The translations under genes were made by a program, and so were the position numbers. Of a DNA stretch of 16,588 nucleotides, positions 1 to 8,100 are shown in pieces. The DNA lies in the NCBI GenBank assembly GCA_046726435.1, contig JBKPAM010000057.1, positions 1 through 16,588 on the forward strand. Direction: 5' to 3'. The notes beneath the pieces are model-generated. The model was not told the DNA's origin and made no database searches. It saw only the letters and a program-made list of their open reading frames with translations. Source of the stretch: AC-32 sp046726435 (GTDB taxonomy: Bacteria > Actinomycetota > Thermoleophilia > Gaiellales > Gaiellaceae). Every line of letters starts with the position of its first letter. Positions within the stretch are counted from its first letter, which is position 1.

Positions 1-198
1 ACCGGCACGCTCGAGCTGCTGGGAGCGTGGGGCGACACGTCGCGCCTCGAAGAAGCCCTCGATTCGCTCGCCGACTTTCTCGGAGCTACACGAACTCCTC
101 GGCCGGAACCGGCTCGACGCGCACCTTCCCGCGTCCGGGCAGGAACCAGCGCTCCGCGACGAACGTCGGAACGACCGCCGAGAGGACGACGACGGTGA
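1..198 (+). CDS. possible 3' end of an unidentified plus-strand gene (5' truncated)
   Basis: Frame 1 is open from the window edge to a TGA at 196-198. The first 30 or so codons have GC-rich third positions and read like an amphipathic helical C-terminus (LELLGAWGDTSRLEEALDSL, then ADFLGA). After about position 90 the translation becomes Arg/Pro-rich and lies opposite the 3' end of the antiporter gene, so this part looks like antisense noise. If the gene is real it is convergent with the antiporter and overlaps it tail to tail. I do not recognise the family. The short length and the overlap keep confidence low. Confidence 0.3.
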   Translation, partial: TGTLELLGAWGDTSRLEEALDSLADFLGATRTPRPEPARRAPSRVRAGTSAPRRTSERPPRGRRR

Positions 199-1234
199 TC
201 AGCAGCGAGAACTGCGTCGTGTCGATGATCCCGGCGGTCAGCCCGTAGAGCGACGCGATCGTTCCGAACGTGAGGCCCGTGCTCATCAGGAGCGTCGTGA
301 AGGTCGCGTGCCTGGGCGCCGCGCGCCGCGCGAGCGGGTAGACGAGCGCGACCTTCGGCACCATCTTCGTGAGCAGGAGCATGCCCAGCAGGCCGAGGTT
401 CCCGAGCACGGCTCCAAGTGAGACGTTGAGGCCGCCCTTGACGAAGAAGAACGGCGTCAGGAAGGCGAACCCGACCACCCGCAGGCGCTGCTGCTCCTCA
501 CGGTGCTCCGCGTAGTGGCGGCTCATGACGAGGCCGAGCACGAAGGCGGGCAGGACGGCGTGCCCGTTCGAAGCGTCCGCCAGCACCATCAGCAGGAACA
601 GCGCCAGGAAGACGAGCTTGATCTCCGGCTCGATCACCCGGTCGCCGTAGCGCCCGAAGAACCAGGGCGCGATCCGCGGCAGAGCGAGGATCAGCGCCAC
701 CGAGACGACGAGGAAGACCGGGAACCAGATGTTCGGCTTGATGAAGATCGCCGAGAGCGCGAGCGCGGTGCAGAGGTCGGTCACGAACGTCGCGCTCATG
801 ATCAGCTTGCCCGCGGCGGAGTGCGTGAGGCCTCGCTCGACCAGCACGGCGTAGACAACGGCGAGCGAGGTGGTCGAGAGGGCGGTTCCCGCGATCAGCG
901 ACGCCTTCGGCGTCCAGCCGAGCAGGGCGTAGGAGGCGAGCGAGGTGACCACGAACGCCCCTGCGAACGAGACCACGCCGATTCCGACGGTCGCCTTCGC
1001 GCGGCTGCGCATGTAATCCGGGTCGACCTCCATCCCGGCGAGGAACGTGAGGACGATGGAGGCGAACTTCGCAACGAAATCGAGCCATTCCGTGGTCGGG
1101 ACGTGGAAGACGTTGCCCACGACCACGCCGAAAGTCAGCTCTATCAGCGCGACGGTGATGCCGAGCTCGACGGAAAGCATCGAGGCGAGCAGGACGGCCG
1201 ACCCGAGGACGGCTGCGACTTGAACGGGGCTCAC
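86..1234 (-). CDS. cation:proton antiporter (CPA2/Kef-type membrane domain)
   Basis: A 382-residue, very hydrophobic protein with about 12 predicted membrane segments and no cytoplasmic RCK/TrkA-N domain. It matches the membrane-only Na+(K+)/H+ exchanger fold (Na_H_Exchanger family). Family-like landmarks are LTFLAGMEVD near residues 62-71, the small-residue stretch ALSTTSLAVVYAVL near 118-131, and SATFVTDLCTALAL near 147-160. The Asp of the last (D153) occupies the position of the ion-binding acidic residue in TM5. Its partner is Thr instead of the usual Asp (CPA2) or Asn (CPA1). The predicted role is monovalent cation/proton exchange at the cytoplasmic membrane. The start is GTG at 1234, with GGAGG five bases upstream. 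It is the last gene of the minus-strand group. Ion specificity cannot be read from the sequence. Confidence 0.88.
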   Translation of the reverse strand: MSPVQVAAVLGSAVLLASMLSVELGITVALIELTFGVVVGNVFHVPTTEWLDFVAKFASIVLTFLAGMEVDPDYMRSRAKATVGIGVVSFAGAFVVTSLASYALLGWTPKASLIAGTALSTTSLAVVYAVLVERGLTHSAAGKLIMSATFVTDLCTALALSAIFIKPNIWFPVFLVVSVALILALPRIAPWFFGRYGDRVIEPEIKLVFLALFLLMVLADASNGHAVLPAFVLGLVMSRHYAEHREEQQRLRVVGFAFLTPFFFVKGGLNVSLGAVLGNLGLLGMLLLTKMVPKVALVYPLARRAAPRHATFTTLLMSTGLTFGTIASLYGLTAGIIDTTQFSLLITVVVLSAVVPTFVAERWFLPGRGKVRVEPVPAEEFV

Positions 1235-1279
1235 GGTGACCTCCTACGTTCGTCGGTTGACGTGCCGTAGAGGCCATCA

Positions 1280-1293
1280 GCCCCCGAAGGGGC
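1280..1293. other. short hairpin between lipoprotein and antiporter genes
   Basis: GCCCC-CGAA-GGGGC forms a 5-bp stem with a four-base loop in the 105-bp gap between the lipoprotein stop and the antiporter start. It has no T-run, so it is at best a weak terminator or RNA-stability element. I see no other clear signal in this gap. Confidence 0.25.
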
Positions 1294-1339
1294 GGTTGAG
1301 CGCGAGCCTCATCGCGCGGAGAAGCACTATAGCTTCGGC

Positions 1340-2209
1340 TCAGGGAACGAGCGTGACCGGGATCCGCACCGAGTGCGGCGGCTTGCCGGTTCCTGCCGCG
1401 TCGTCGTCGTGGAGGAGGATCGTCCCGCTCTGCTCGCGGTCGACCTTGAAGGTCACCGGAACGGAGTAGGTCCCGCGGCAGCCGGTGCCGCAGGTCGCGG
1501 TCGTGAATGTGTCGCCGACGACCTTGCCCGCCGCGTCGAGCACCTCGACCGTTACGTTGGCCTCGAAGACGTTCGCCGTTCCTGCGACGGTCACGGGGCT
1601 CGTCACGCGGTCGCCCTCTGCGGGCTTCGTGACCTCGATCGCGGGCAGCAGGTCCGCGTAGTCGGAGCGGCCGACGGGGTGGTCGACCACGACTCCCGCG
1701 CTCGAGGGGACGCTCATCGGGGTGCCGTCGAGGCGGAAGCGCACCTTCTGCACGGTCGGGAACTGGGTCAGCGTGTAGACGACCTGGCCGAGCCGCGTCT
1801 GCATCGAGCGCGAGCCGCCGCCCGACTGGTACTCGGAGGTCAGGTCGACGGTGGCGACGCCGTTGTGGATCGCGATGCCCAGCAGCTGCGTTCCGGCCGG
1901 GATCTCGCTAGCCAGGCCACTCGCGCGCTCGTCCTCGGTCGGGCCGTCGAGGAGCGCGTCGACGGCGGCCGTTGCGACCAACGGCGTCGGGCTGTGCGTT
2001 CGGCGAACCGCGACGAGCCCGTCGCCGCGGGTGAACCACGCCTGGAGCGAGAGGAGGGTGGGGACGGTGCCGGTCTGCTCCGTGCCGGTCGTCGTCGTCG
2101 GCTTGGGCTTGCCGAGCGAAACCGCCTTCTCGGAGCCGCAACCGGCCGCGCCGGCGGAGAGCAGTGCGCCGGCGACGGCGACGGTTGCGAGCAGGAGAAG
2201 CTTCTTCAT
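1340..2209 (-). CDS. GerMN-Gmad2 domain lipoprotein
   Basis: A 289-residue lipoprotein. It has a Lys-Lys N-terminus, a hydrophobic segment and a lipobox ending AAGC (Cys24), then a Thr-rich linker (residues 35-50). A GerMN domain follows (about 53-172; note AAVDALLDGPTEDE near 81-94 and the strand GVATVDLTSEY). The C-terminal part (about 190-287) is a Gmad2 Ig-like domain (IEVTKPAEGDRVTSPVTVAG, ending in SVRIPVTLVP). A C-x3-C pair (C240, C244) may form a disulfide. It should be anchored to the outer face of the membrane. GerMN occurs in GerM and LpqB, which are linked to cell wall and sporulation or signalling, but has no known catalytic activity. The ATG at 2209 has GGAGG four bases upstream. 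It lies downstream of a two-component pair and a secreted protein, separated from them by a palindromic element. Confidence 0.88.
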   Translation of the reverse strand: MKKLLLLATVAVAGALLSAGAAGCGSEKAVSLGKPKPTTTTGTEQTGTVPTLLSLQAWFTRGDGLVAVRRTHSPTPLVATAAVDALLDGPTEDERASGLASEIPAGTQLLGIAIHNGVATVDLTSEYQSGGGSRSMQTRLGQVVYTLTQFPTVQKVRFRLDGTPMSVPSSAGVVVDHPVGRSDYADLLPAIEVTKPAEGDRVTSPVTVAGTANVFEANVTVEVLDAAGKVVGDTFTTATCGTGCRGTYSVPVTFKVDREQSGTILLHDDDAAGTGKPPHSVRIPVTLVP

Positions 2210-2258
2210 CGTTCCTCCGATGATGACCGGCGTCCGTGACAGCTGTGTAACGGTTTTA

Positions 2259-2422
2259 GAACCCGTCTCGAAATGAAGCCTTGTGCCCCCGAGCCGCGCT
2301 GGACGCCGCGAGGCCGCGTCCTCGGAAGCGCCCGTAGCCTCCGGCTACGCCCGCTCCACTGCGTCCTTGCCTCGCACCGCCCAGCGCACCTCGGCGGCGA
2401 AGCGTCATTCCGAAACGAGTTC
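2259..2422. repeat. 164-bp imperfect palindrome (candidate mobile or REP-like element)
   Basis: Left arm 2259-2339, three-base loop 2340-2342, right arm 2343-2422. Aligning the left arm to the reverse complement of the right gives roughly two-thirds identity over about 80 positions, with one or two small gaps. The tip is a perfect CGTAGCC-TCC-GGCTACG hairpin. The ends also match: GAACCCGTCTCG on the left against GAACTCGTTTCG on the right. It fills almost the whole gap between two minus-strand genes, starting five bases after the stop of the secreted-protein gene. There is no ORF of its own. As RNA it would fold into one long hairpin and could act as terminator or stabiliser of the upstream message. 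Its shape suits a MITE or REP-type element, but no second copy lies in this window. Confidence 0.7.
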
Positions 2423-2426
2423 GTAG

Positions 2427-2915
2427 TCACGGCTGGTACTGCTGGTCGAGCGAGACGACCGCGTTCGGGTACTTCTGGCCGGTCTGAATCCAGAAGCCGG
2501 CCTTTGGCTCGAGCAGGCGACGGTGCCTCGGGTTCTTCCCCTTGACGATCTTCTCGAGCTCGGCGACCGAGATCGAGGCGGTCCCGATGGGACCCTCGGT
2601 CTGCGTGAGGACGGTGACGCGCGCGTCGCGCCGGACGGCGAACGTGAGCAGCCGGTGGCTCTCGTCGACGATGTAGTAGTCGTTGGCGAGCGGGTGGCAG
2701 CCGCAGGCGCGCTCGCCGGCGAGCCCGGTGAGCCACCAGGCGGGATCGAACTGCATGACGATGCGGTGAGGCTTCTGGGTGATCGACTTGACGTGGCCGT
2801 AGAGAACACCGTGCGGGTTCGCCGGCGGGGACGCTGCAGGCGCCGCCCGGAGAGCGGACGACGCGGCTCCCGCCACGGCGACGACGACGGCGAGTGCGAG
2901 GATGACGAGCTTCAT
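2427..2915 (-). CDS. hypothetical secreted protein
   Basis: A 162-residue protein with a clear N-terminal signal peptide (hydrophobic residues 3-25, Ala-rich cleavage region). The mature part is compact and not repetitive, with landmarks RIVMQFDPAWWLTG, NDYYIVDESHRLLTF, then a KIVKGKNPRHRRLLEPKAGF stretch and a terminal SLDQQYQP. From memory, similar uncharacterised secreted proteins occur in actinobacteria, but I know of no assigned function. A Cys-x-Cys (ACGC) precedes the NDYY motif. The ATG at 2915 has AAGGAGG five bases upstream. It begins 39 bases after the stop of the histidine kinase gene, on the same strand, so it is probably cotranscribed with the two-component pair and may be a target or accessory of it. 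Confidence 0.75.
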   Translation of the reverse strand: MKLVILALAVVVAVAGAASSALRAAPAASPPANPHGVLYGHVKSITQKPHRIVMQFDPAWWLTGLAGERACGCHPLANDYYIVDESHRLLTFAVRRDARVTVLTQTEGPIGTASISVAELEKIVKGKNPRHRRLLEPKAGFWIQTGQKYPNAVVSLDQQYQP

Positions 2916-2954
2916 GGCGGCCTCCTTGGGGTGACGCCGCCCAGCCTGCCCTCG

Positions 2955-4358
2955 CTACGAAACACCCCCGTCACTGGCAGGTAACGGTTTCGCCACAGGC
3001 AGCCGCAGCGTGAAGCGGCTCCCCTCGCCGGGCTCGCTCGCGACCTCGATCTCGCCGCCGAGCAGCCGCGCGTTCTCCTGCGCGATCGCGAGGCCCAGGC
3101 CGGTGCCCCCGCCGCTGCGCGCCGCGTCGGCCTTGTAGAAGCGCTCGAACAGATGCGGCAGGTGCTCGGGCGAGATCCCCGGGCCGTCGTCGGCGACCTC
3201 GACCACCGCATCGCCGTTCTCGCTCGCGAGGCGGACGGAGACCTCCGAGGCGCCGTGCTCGAGCGCGTTGCCGACGAGGTTGGCGACGATCCGCTCCAGC
3301 CGTCGCGGGTCGCTCGTCAGCCTCGGGCCTTCGCCGTCGAGCCGCACGCGTCCGTCCCAGCCGCGGGCGTGCAGCGTGGCCGCGACCAGCGCCGCGACCT
3401 CGACCTCCTCGGCGTGGACGCTCTCCGCGCCCGCGTCGAAGCGGGAGATCTCCATCAGCTCCTCGACGAGACGGCGCAGGCGCCCGACGTCCGCGATCAG
3501 CAGCTCCGCCGGCCGGCGCGATTCTGCCGGCATCCGGTCGAGGTGCGAGGCGAGCAGCGAGGCCTCGCCGACGAGCGCGGTCAACGGCGTGCGCAGCTCG
3601 TGCGCGACGTCGGAGGTGAAGCGCCGCTCCCGTGCCTGCGCGGCCGACAGCGCGACGATCTTGGCCTCGAGCGCCGCGGCCATCTCGTTGAACGACTGCG
3701 CCCACGCGCCGAACTCATCCTGGCCCTCGACCGGCAGGCGGGTCTCGAGCAGGCCCTCCGCGAGCGAGTGAGCCGCGGCGCTCGCGCTCGCAACCGGCCG
3801 CAGTGCGGCCCGCGCCAGAACGACCCCCGCCAGCGCCGCCAGCAGCACCAGGATCCCGACCCCGGCGAGGAGGATGTTCCGCAGCTGCGCGAGCTCGTGC
3901 CGGAGGTCCTCCTCGGAGAAGAAGAAGTAGAGCTGCCGGTCATTCACGGCGGGCGCTCCCGTGACGAGGTAATGCGTCCCGGCGACGGTCGTGCGCTCGT
4001 AGCCGAGCTCGCCCCGGCCGACGATCCGGCTCAGGCCGGGAGGCACCTCGTGCAGAGTGACCCTGAACGAGGACGGGAAGACCTGGCCGTGCCGGATCGC
4101 GACCGTCTCGAAGTCGCCGCGGCTCTGGAACGCGCGAACCAGCTCGTCGGTCCCGCTGCCCCGGAGCGCCCGCGCCACGTCCAGGTTCCGCCGTGTCTGC
4201 GCCACGCTCGAGTCGACCGAGTCCGCGAGCAGGTTGTGGCGCACGACGAAGTACGAGCCGGCGCCGAGGGCCGCAGCGGAGACCCCGACGGCCAGCGCGA
4301 AGGTGATCGTCAGGCGGCGGCGGAACCCGCCCGCCGCGATTCCCTGTCCCCGTCGCAT
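2955..4358 (-). CDS. membrane sensor histidine kinase (HAMP-HisKA-HATPase)
   Basis: A 467-residue sensor kinase of classical order. TM1 lies near residues 17-39, an extracytoplasmic sensor region at about 40-160, TM2 at about 162-183 and a HAMP linker at about 184-236. The H-box DVAHELRTPLTAL carries the phospho-acceptor His253. The ATP-binding domain shows the N-box NLVGNALEH (about 360-368), the G1 box DDGPGI (390-395), LFERFYKAD and the G2 box GGGTGLGLAI (416-425). All key residues are present, so it should autophosphorylate and pass phosphate to the regulator encoded just upstream. Its ATG overlaps the regulator's stop as TGATG, a sign of translational coupling. The extracytoplasmic domain matches no sensor fold I can name, so the stimulus is unknown. 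Its position upstream of envelope genes suggests a surface signal. Confidence 0.95.
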   Translation of the reverse strand: MRRGQGIAAGGFRRRLTITFALAVGVSAAALGAGSYFVVRHNLLADSVDSSVAQTRRNLDVARALRGSGTDELVRAFQSRGDFETVAIRHGQVFPSSFRVTLHEVPPGLSRIVGRGELGYERTTVAGTHYLVTGAPAVNDRQLYFFFSEEDLRHELAQLRNILLAGVGILVLLAALAGVVLARAALRPVASASAAAHSLAEGLLETRLPVEGQDEFGAWAQSFNEMAAALEAKIVALSAAQARERRFTSDVAHELRTPLTALVGEASLLASHLDRMPAESRRPAELLIADVGRLRRLVEELMEISRFDAGAESVHAEEVEVAALVAATLHARGWDGRVRLDGEGPRLTSDPRRLERIVANLVGNALEHGASEVSVRLASENGDAVVEVADDGPGISPEHLPHLFERFYKADAARSGGGTGLGLAIAQENARLLGGEIEVASEPGEGSRFTLRLPVAKPLPASDGGVS

Positions 4359-5041
4359 CAGCCCGCGTCGAAGCGATAGCCGACCCCGCGCACGGTGCGG
4401 ATCAGCGCGGGCTGCTTCGGGTCGTCCTCGATCTTCGCGCGCAGGCGCTGCACGGCCGCGTCCACGAGCCGCGAGTCGCCGAGGTAGTCGTAGTTCCAGA
4501 CGAGCTCGAGCAGAAGGTCACGCGTGAAGACCTGCTTCGGCCGCCGGGCGAGCTCGTGTAGAAGCCGGAACTCGGTCGCGGTCAGGTTGACCTCCTCGCC
4601 GCGCTTCCTGACGCTGAACCCGGCCGGGTCGATCTCGAGCCCGCCCACGCTGATCGTGCCGTCTCCGTCGGGCCCGGGAGCCGCCCGCCGCAGGACCGCC
4701 TTGATCCGCGCGACCAGCTCCGGCAGCTCGAACGGCTTCGTCACGTAGTCGTCGGCGCCGAGCTCGAGGCCGACCACGACGTCGTGCAGTTCGCTGCGCG
4801 CGGTCAGCATCACGATCGGCGTCGCGCTCTCGTGGCGGATCTCGCGGCAGACCTCGAAGCCGTCCAGCGAGGGCAGCATCACGTCGAGCACCACGAGGTC
4901 GACGCCGCCCTCGCGGAAACGCGCGAGTCCCTCGCGGCCGTCCCCGACGGCGCTGACGCGGAGGCCGGCCTGCCGGAGGCCGAGCGTCGCCACCTCGCGG
5001 ATCGAGGCGTCGTCCTCCACGAGCAGCACGTGCTCGTCCAC
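4358..5041 (-). CDS. OmpR/PhoB-family response regulator
   Basis: A 227-residue DNA-binding response regulator. The receiver domain (1-118) shows the acidic pocket VEDD (9-11), phospho-acceptor Asp53 in VVLDVMLPSLDGFEV, the switch Thr in MLTARSE (T80) and Lys102 in VTKPFE. The C-terminal winged-helix domain (about 128-225) ends in the typical VRGVGYRFDAG. It is the first gene of the pair and overlaps its kinase by one base. The chosen GTG start gives VDEHVLLVEDD. No Shine-Dalgarno sequence precedes it, but a TACTCT hexamer ends seven bases upstream, so the transcript may be leaderless. A GTG four codons in (VLLVEDD) is an alternative. PhoB-type regulators usually bind direct repeats as dimers, and none stands out upstream of the gene. 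Confidence 0.95.
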   Translation of the reverse strand: MDEHVLLVEDDASIREVATLGLRQAGLRVSAVGDGREGLARFREGGVDLVVLDVMLPSLDGFEVCREIRHESATPIVMLTARSELHDVVVGLELGADDYVTKPFELPELVARIKAVLRRAAPGPDGDGTISVGGLEIDPAGFSVRKRGEEVNLTATEFRLLHELARRPKQVFTRDLLLELVWNYDYLGDSRLVDAAVQRLRAKIEDDPKQPALIRTVRGVGYRFDAG

Positions 5042-5048
5042 GTATCGA

Positions 5049-5054
5049 AGAGTA
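5049..5054 (-). promoter_or_regulatory. candidate -10 box for a leaderless regulator transcript
   Basis: On the minus strand TACTCT fits the actinobacterial TANNNT -10 pattern and ends seven bases before the GTG start of the response regulator, the spacing expected if transcription starts at the start codon. No convincing -35 hexamer is visible. The lack of a Shine-Dalgarno sequence supports the idea, but a six-base pattern is weak evidence alone. Confidence 0.25.
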
Positions 5055-5079
5055 GGCCGAGCGCCCGGCGGTGCCTAGC

Positions 5080-5118
5080 GAGCCGAGGGGCGCCGGCGGT
5101 CCCGACGCCCCTCGGCTC
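5080..5118 (-). terminator. hairpin terminator of the metalloprotease gene
   Basis: A perfect 13-bp inverted repeat (5080-5092 with 5106-5118; core AGCCGAGGGGCG) with a 13-base loop begins five bases after the protease stop codon on the minus strand. It has no T-run, as is common in high-GC actinobacteria. It separates the protease gene from the two-component operon downstream. Confidence 0.7.
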
Positions 5119-5122
5119 TTGC

Positions 5123-8100
5123 CTACTTGAACCTGAACCTGGCTGTGTGCAGCGTCCCGTCGACGAGCAGGACGCGTAGCTCGCGGCAGGTGCCGGCCCA
5201 GCCCCTGTCCGTCTTCCAGACGTACTTGTACAGGCCGTCCACGAAGACGAGCCCATCGTCGGACTCCGTTCCAACGGGCGGCCCGATCGCTGCGCCGGCA
5301 GTGCAGTCGATCTGGGCCGAGACCGGATACCCGTCCGCGAGGATGTCCAGCCCGCGATCCCCGCCGAGGCTGAACCTGACGGGAATCGCGCTGCCCGCTA
5401 CGACCGGGTTCAGCGCGGGCGGGTTCGAGACCGGCGGGAAGAAGCCCGTGAAGGGCCAGGTGATCGCGAAGTCCGCGTTCGAGACGTCGAAGAAGATGTT
5501 GCCGACCGCCTCGACCTTCACTCGTGCATGCGTCGTGCCGACCATCGGCAGCACGACGTCGGCCGAGCCGTCGTTCGGGGTCGAGTCCGCGAGCACGTAC
5601 GGATACGTGTGACCGCCGTCGACCGAGAGGCTGATCTTCACGTCGCTCGTACTCACCGGCGCGGCCGCGGTCCCGGCCGGATCCCACGTGATCGTCTGCG
5701 TCGACTCGCCGGGCAACGAGACCGCCGTGTTCGGCGAGGTGACGAGGAAGGGGCCGGTCCCGCTGGCCAGTAGCAGCGTCGTGTCCGCGGAGCTCGTGCC
5801 GCCGCGCCCATCCCGGGCGGTGAGGCGGAAGTGGAGTGACAACGGATTGGCGTTGACGCCGTCGACGCCCACGTAGTCGCTCGTCGGCAGGAACTCCGAG
5901 AAGCACTCCGTAGACGCCTGCGGCACCGGCTGGGCGATCGGCCCGGGTGGGCAGCTGCCCGTGTCGGCGTTCGTGTTGTTGTCGAGGATCTGCTGCAGGT
6001 CGGGGAAGACCCGCGTCGGGTCGCCGGTGAGATGGTTCTCGCCGGGCGAGTCGTAGAGCAGCGAGTCGGCGTCGCTGATCTGCCCCGACTTCGGGAACAT
6101 CGCGAACAGCGGGCCGTTCGTCTTCGTGTTGTTGAGCAGCGCGGTGCCGGCGCCGTTCGGCGAGGCGCCGCGGTCGTGCTGCTCCCAGGAGTAGACGAGG
6201 GCGTCGCCGTCGGCGTCGGTGCCGCTGCCCGTGAACGCGAACGGCGTCCGCAGCGGGATCGTGTACTGCGCGGGCGCCGTCACGGACGGGATGTGGTCGC
6301 CGGTCGGCGTGATCGTGCCGCCCTTGTTGTCGACCGGGCCGCCCTTGTCGGTCTCGCCCACGAAGCCCGACGCGCCCGCGCTGAAGTCCTGCAGCATGAG
6401 CAGCTGCGGCACGTTGGTCTGGGCGAGGCTTCCGCCGAAGGTGACCTGGAAGCCCGTGTTGCTGAAGGCCCCGTTGCCGAAGCCCGCCACCGTCACAGTC
6501 GCGCCGGCGGGCAGGATCGGCGTCAGCGCGGCTGCGATCCCCGCGGCCGTGTAGTTGACGCCGTTCGTGATCGGGGCGGAGACACTGCCGCTGTAGCCGA
6601 TCGTGAACGAGTCGGGGGCCCCACCGTGGTTGGTCTCCTCGACCGAGGCGAAACACCCGCCGCAGCTGAGGTTGACGAGCTCGAGGTTCGCCACGTCGAG
6701 GCCGGCCGAGGCTCCGGAGTACGCGACGGTGAAGCCGGTCGAGGCCGCGCTCGTCACTGTCGCCGTTCCCGCGAAGCCCGGAATGGCGTTGATCGCGGAG
6801 TTCAGGTTCGAAGCGTTGTAGGGCAGCCCGCTCCCGCCGACCACGGCGGAGTCGCTGCCGCCGATCCGGACCTGGAAGGGTGAGAAGTACGTCGCCGTTC
6901 CGCCCCCGGAGGTGGCCAGCCCGGCGGTCGGGTTCGTGTACGTGAAGCTCCGCGGCGTCGGGACCGAGTCGACCGTGAACGTGCCGTTGTAGCCGGAGAC
7001 GCCCCCCTTGGTGATGGTCACGATGTCGCCGACGGAGCGGTTGTGCGCGGCCGCTGTCCGGACGAGAACGGAGTTCCCCGTCTCGCTGAGCCCGGGGGCC
7101 GCGAGCGTGACGGTGCCGCCGCCGGAGACCGGGAGGCCGGCCGTCGGGTTCGTGTACTGGAACGAGCGCGTCGTCGGGACGGCGGTGACCGTGAACGTGC
7201 CGTTGTAGCCCGACACGCCGACGCCCGAGATCGTGACCGTATCGCCGGGCTGCAGCGTGTTCACGGCTCCGGTGGCGATGGTGACCGTGTTGCCGTCCTC
7301 CTGAGCGCCGCCACGCGAGGTCGCGTTCGGGGCGGCATTGATCGCGAGGCTGAAGGGCTGGACCGTCGAGGCCTGCGAGTACCCCGGCCCGAAGGTGACC
7401 GTCTGGATCTCGTCGCCGCCGCCGAAGTGGCGCAGCGAGGCGGTCTGCACCTCGTTGATCGCCGGCTGGTCGGACGACGTGTAGGTCGAGATCTCCTGCT
7501 GGCTGTGCTGCGAGAAGTACGGGTCGCTGTGGCACTGGAGGTCGTCGGTCAGGCAGATCCCCGCGTACGCCATGATCGAGGAGCCGCTGCCCGGCTCGAC
7601 GGAGTGGGTGGCGCTGCGGTTGCCGCCGGAGCAGTTGAGCTGGTTGCCGTTGAACGGGTGGTTACCCGCGAACTGGTGGCCCATCTCGTGGGCCACGTAG
7701 TCGATTGCGTAGAAGTCGCCGGTCGGCGTCGGAATCCCGGTGCAGCCGCCGGCCTTGTTCGAGCGGCCGACGACGCCGAGGTTCGCCACACCGCCGCCGG
7801 GCTGCCCGAGGGCGAGGTGGCCGATGTCGTAGTTCGACGCGCCGATGATCTGGCCGATCACGAAGCGGGCTCGCGTGGTGCTGGAGCAGCCGGTGACCTG
7901 CGACTGCGTGAAGCACGCCGCCGCTCCGCAGGGGCCGTTGGGCGCAGTCGCCGCAGCCCACGTGTTCAGGTTCAGCAGGTCGTTGTTCGGGATCAGCTGC
8001 ATGCGGATCGAGAGGTCGTCCTCGTAGACCTGGTCGACGCGATTCATCAGCGCGACCTTCGCCGCGGTCACGTTCGCCGGCCCGCCGTGGTAAGCGGCGT

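Noticed and set aside
2240..2260. Shared GTAACGGTTT near 2246 and in the kinase 3' end near 2980 as a regulatory box
   Set aside because: One copy lies within coding sequence and the match is only ten bases, so chance is likely.
4518..7535. Open frame of about 1005 codons on the minus strand
   Set aside because: It is an out-of-register reading of the protease and response regulator genes, very rich in Arg, Gly and Pro with no recognisable motif. It arises from the high GC content.
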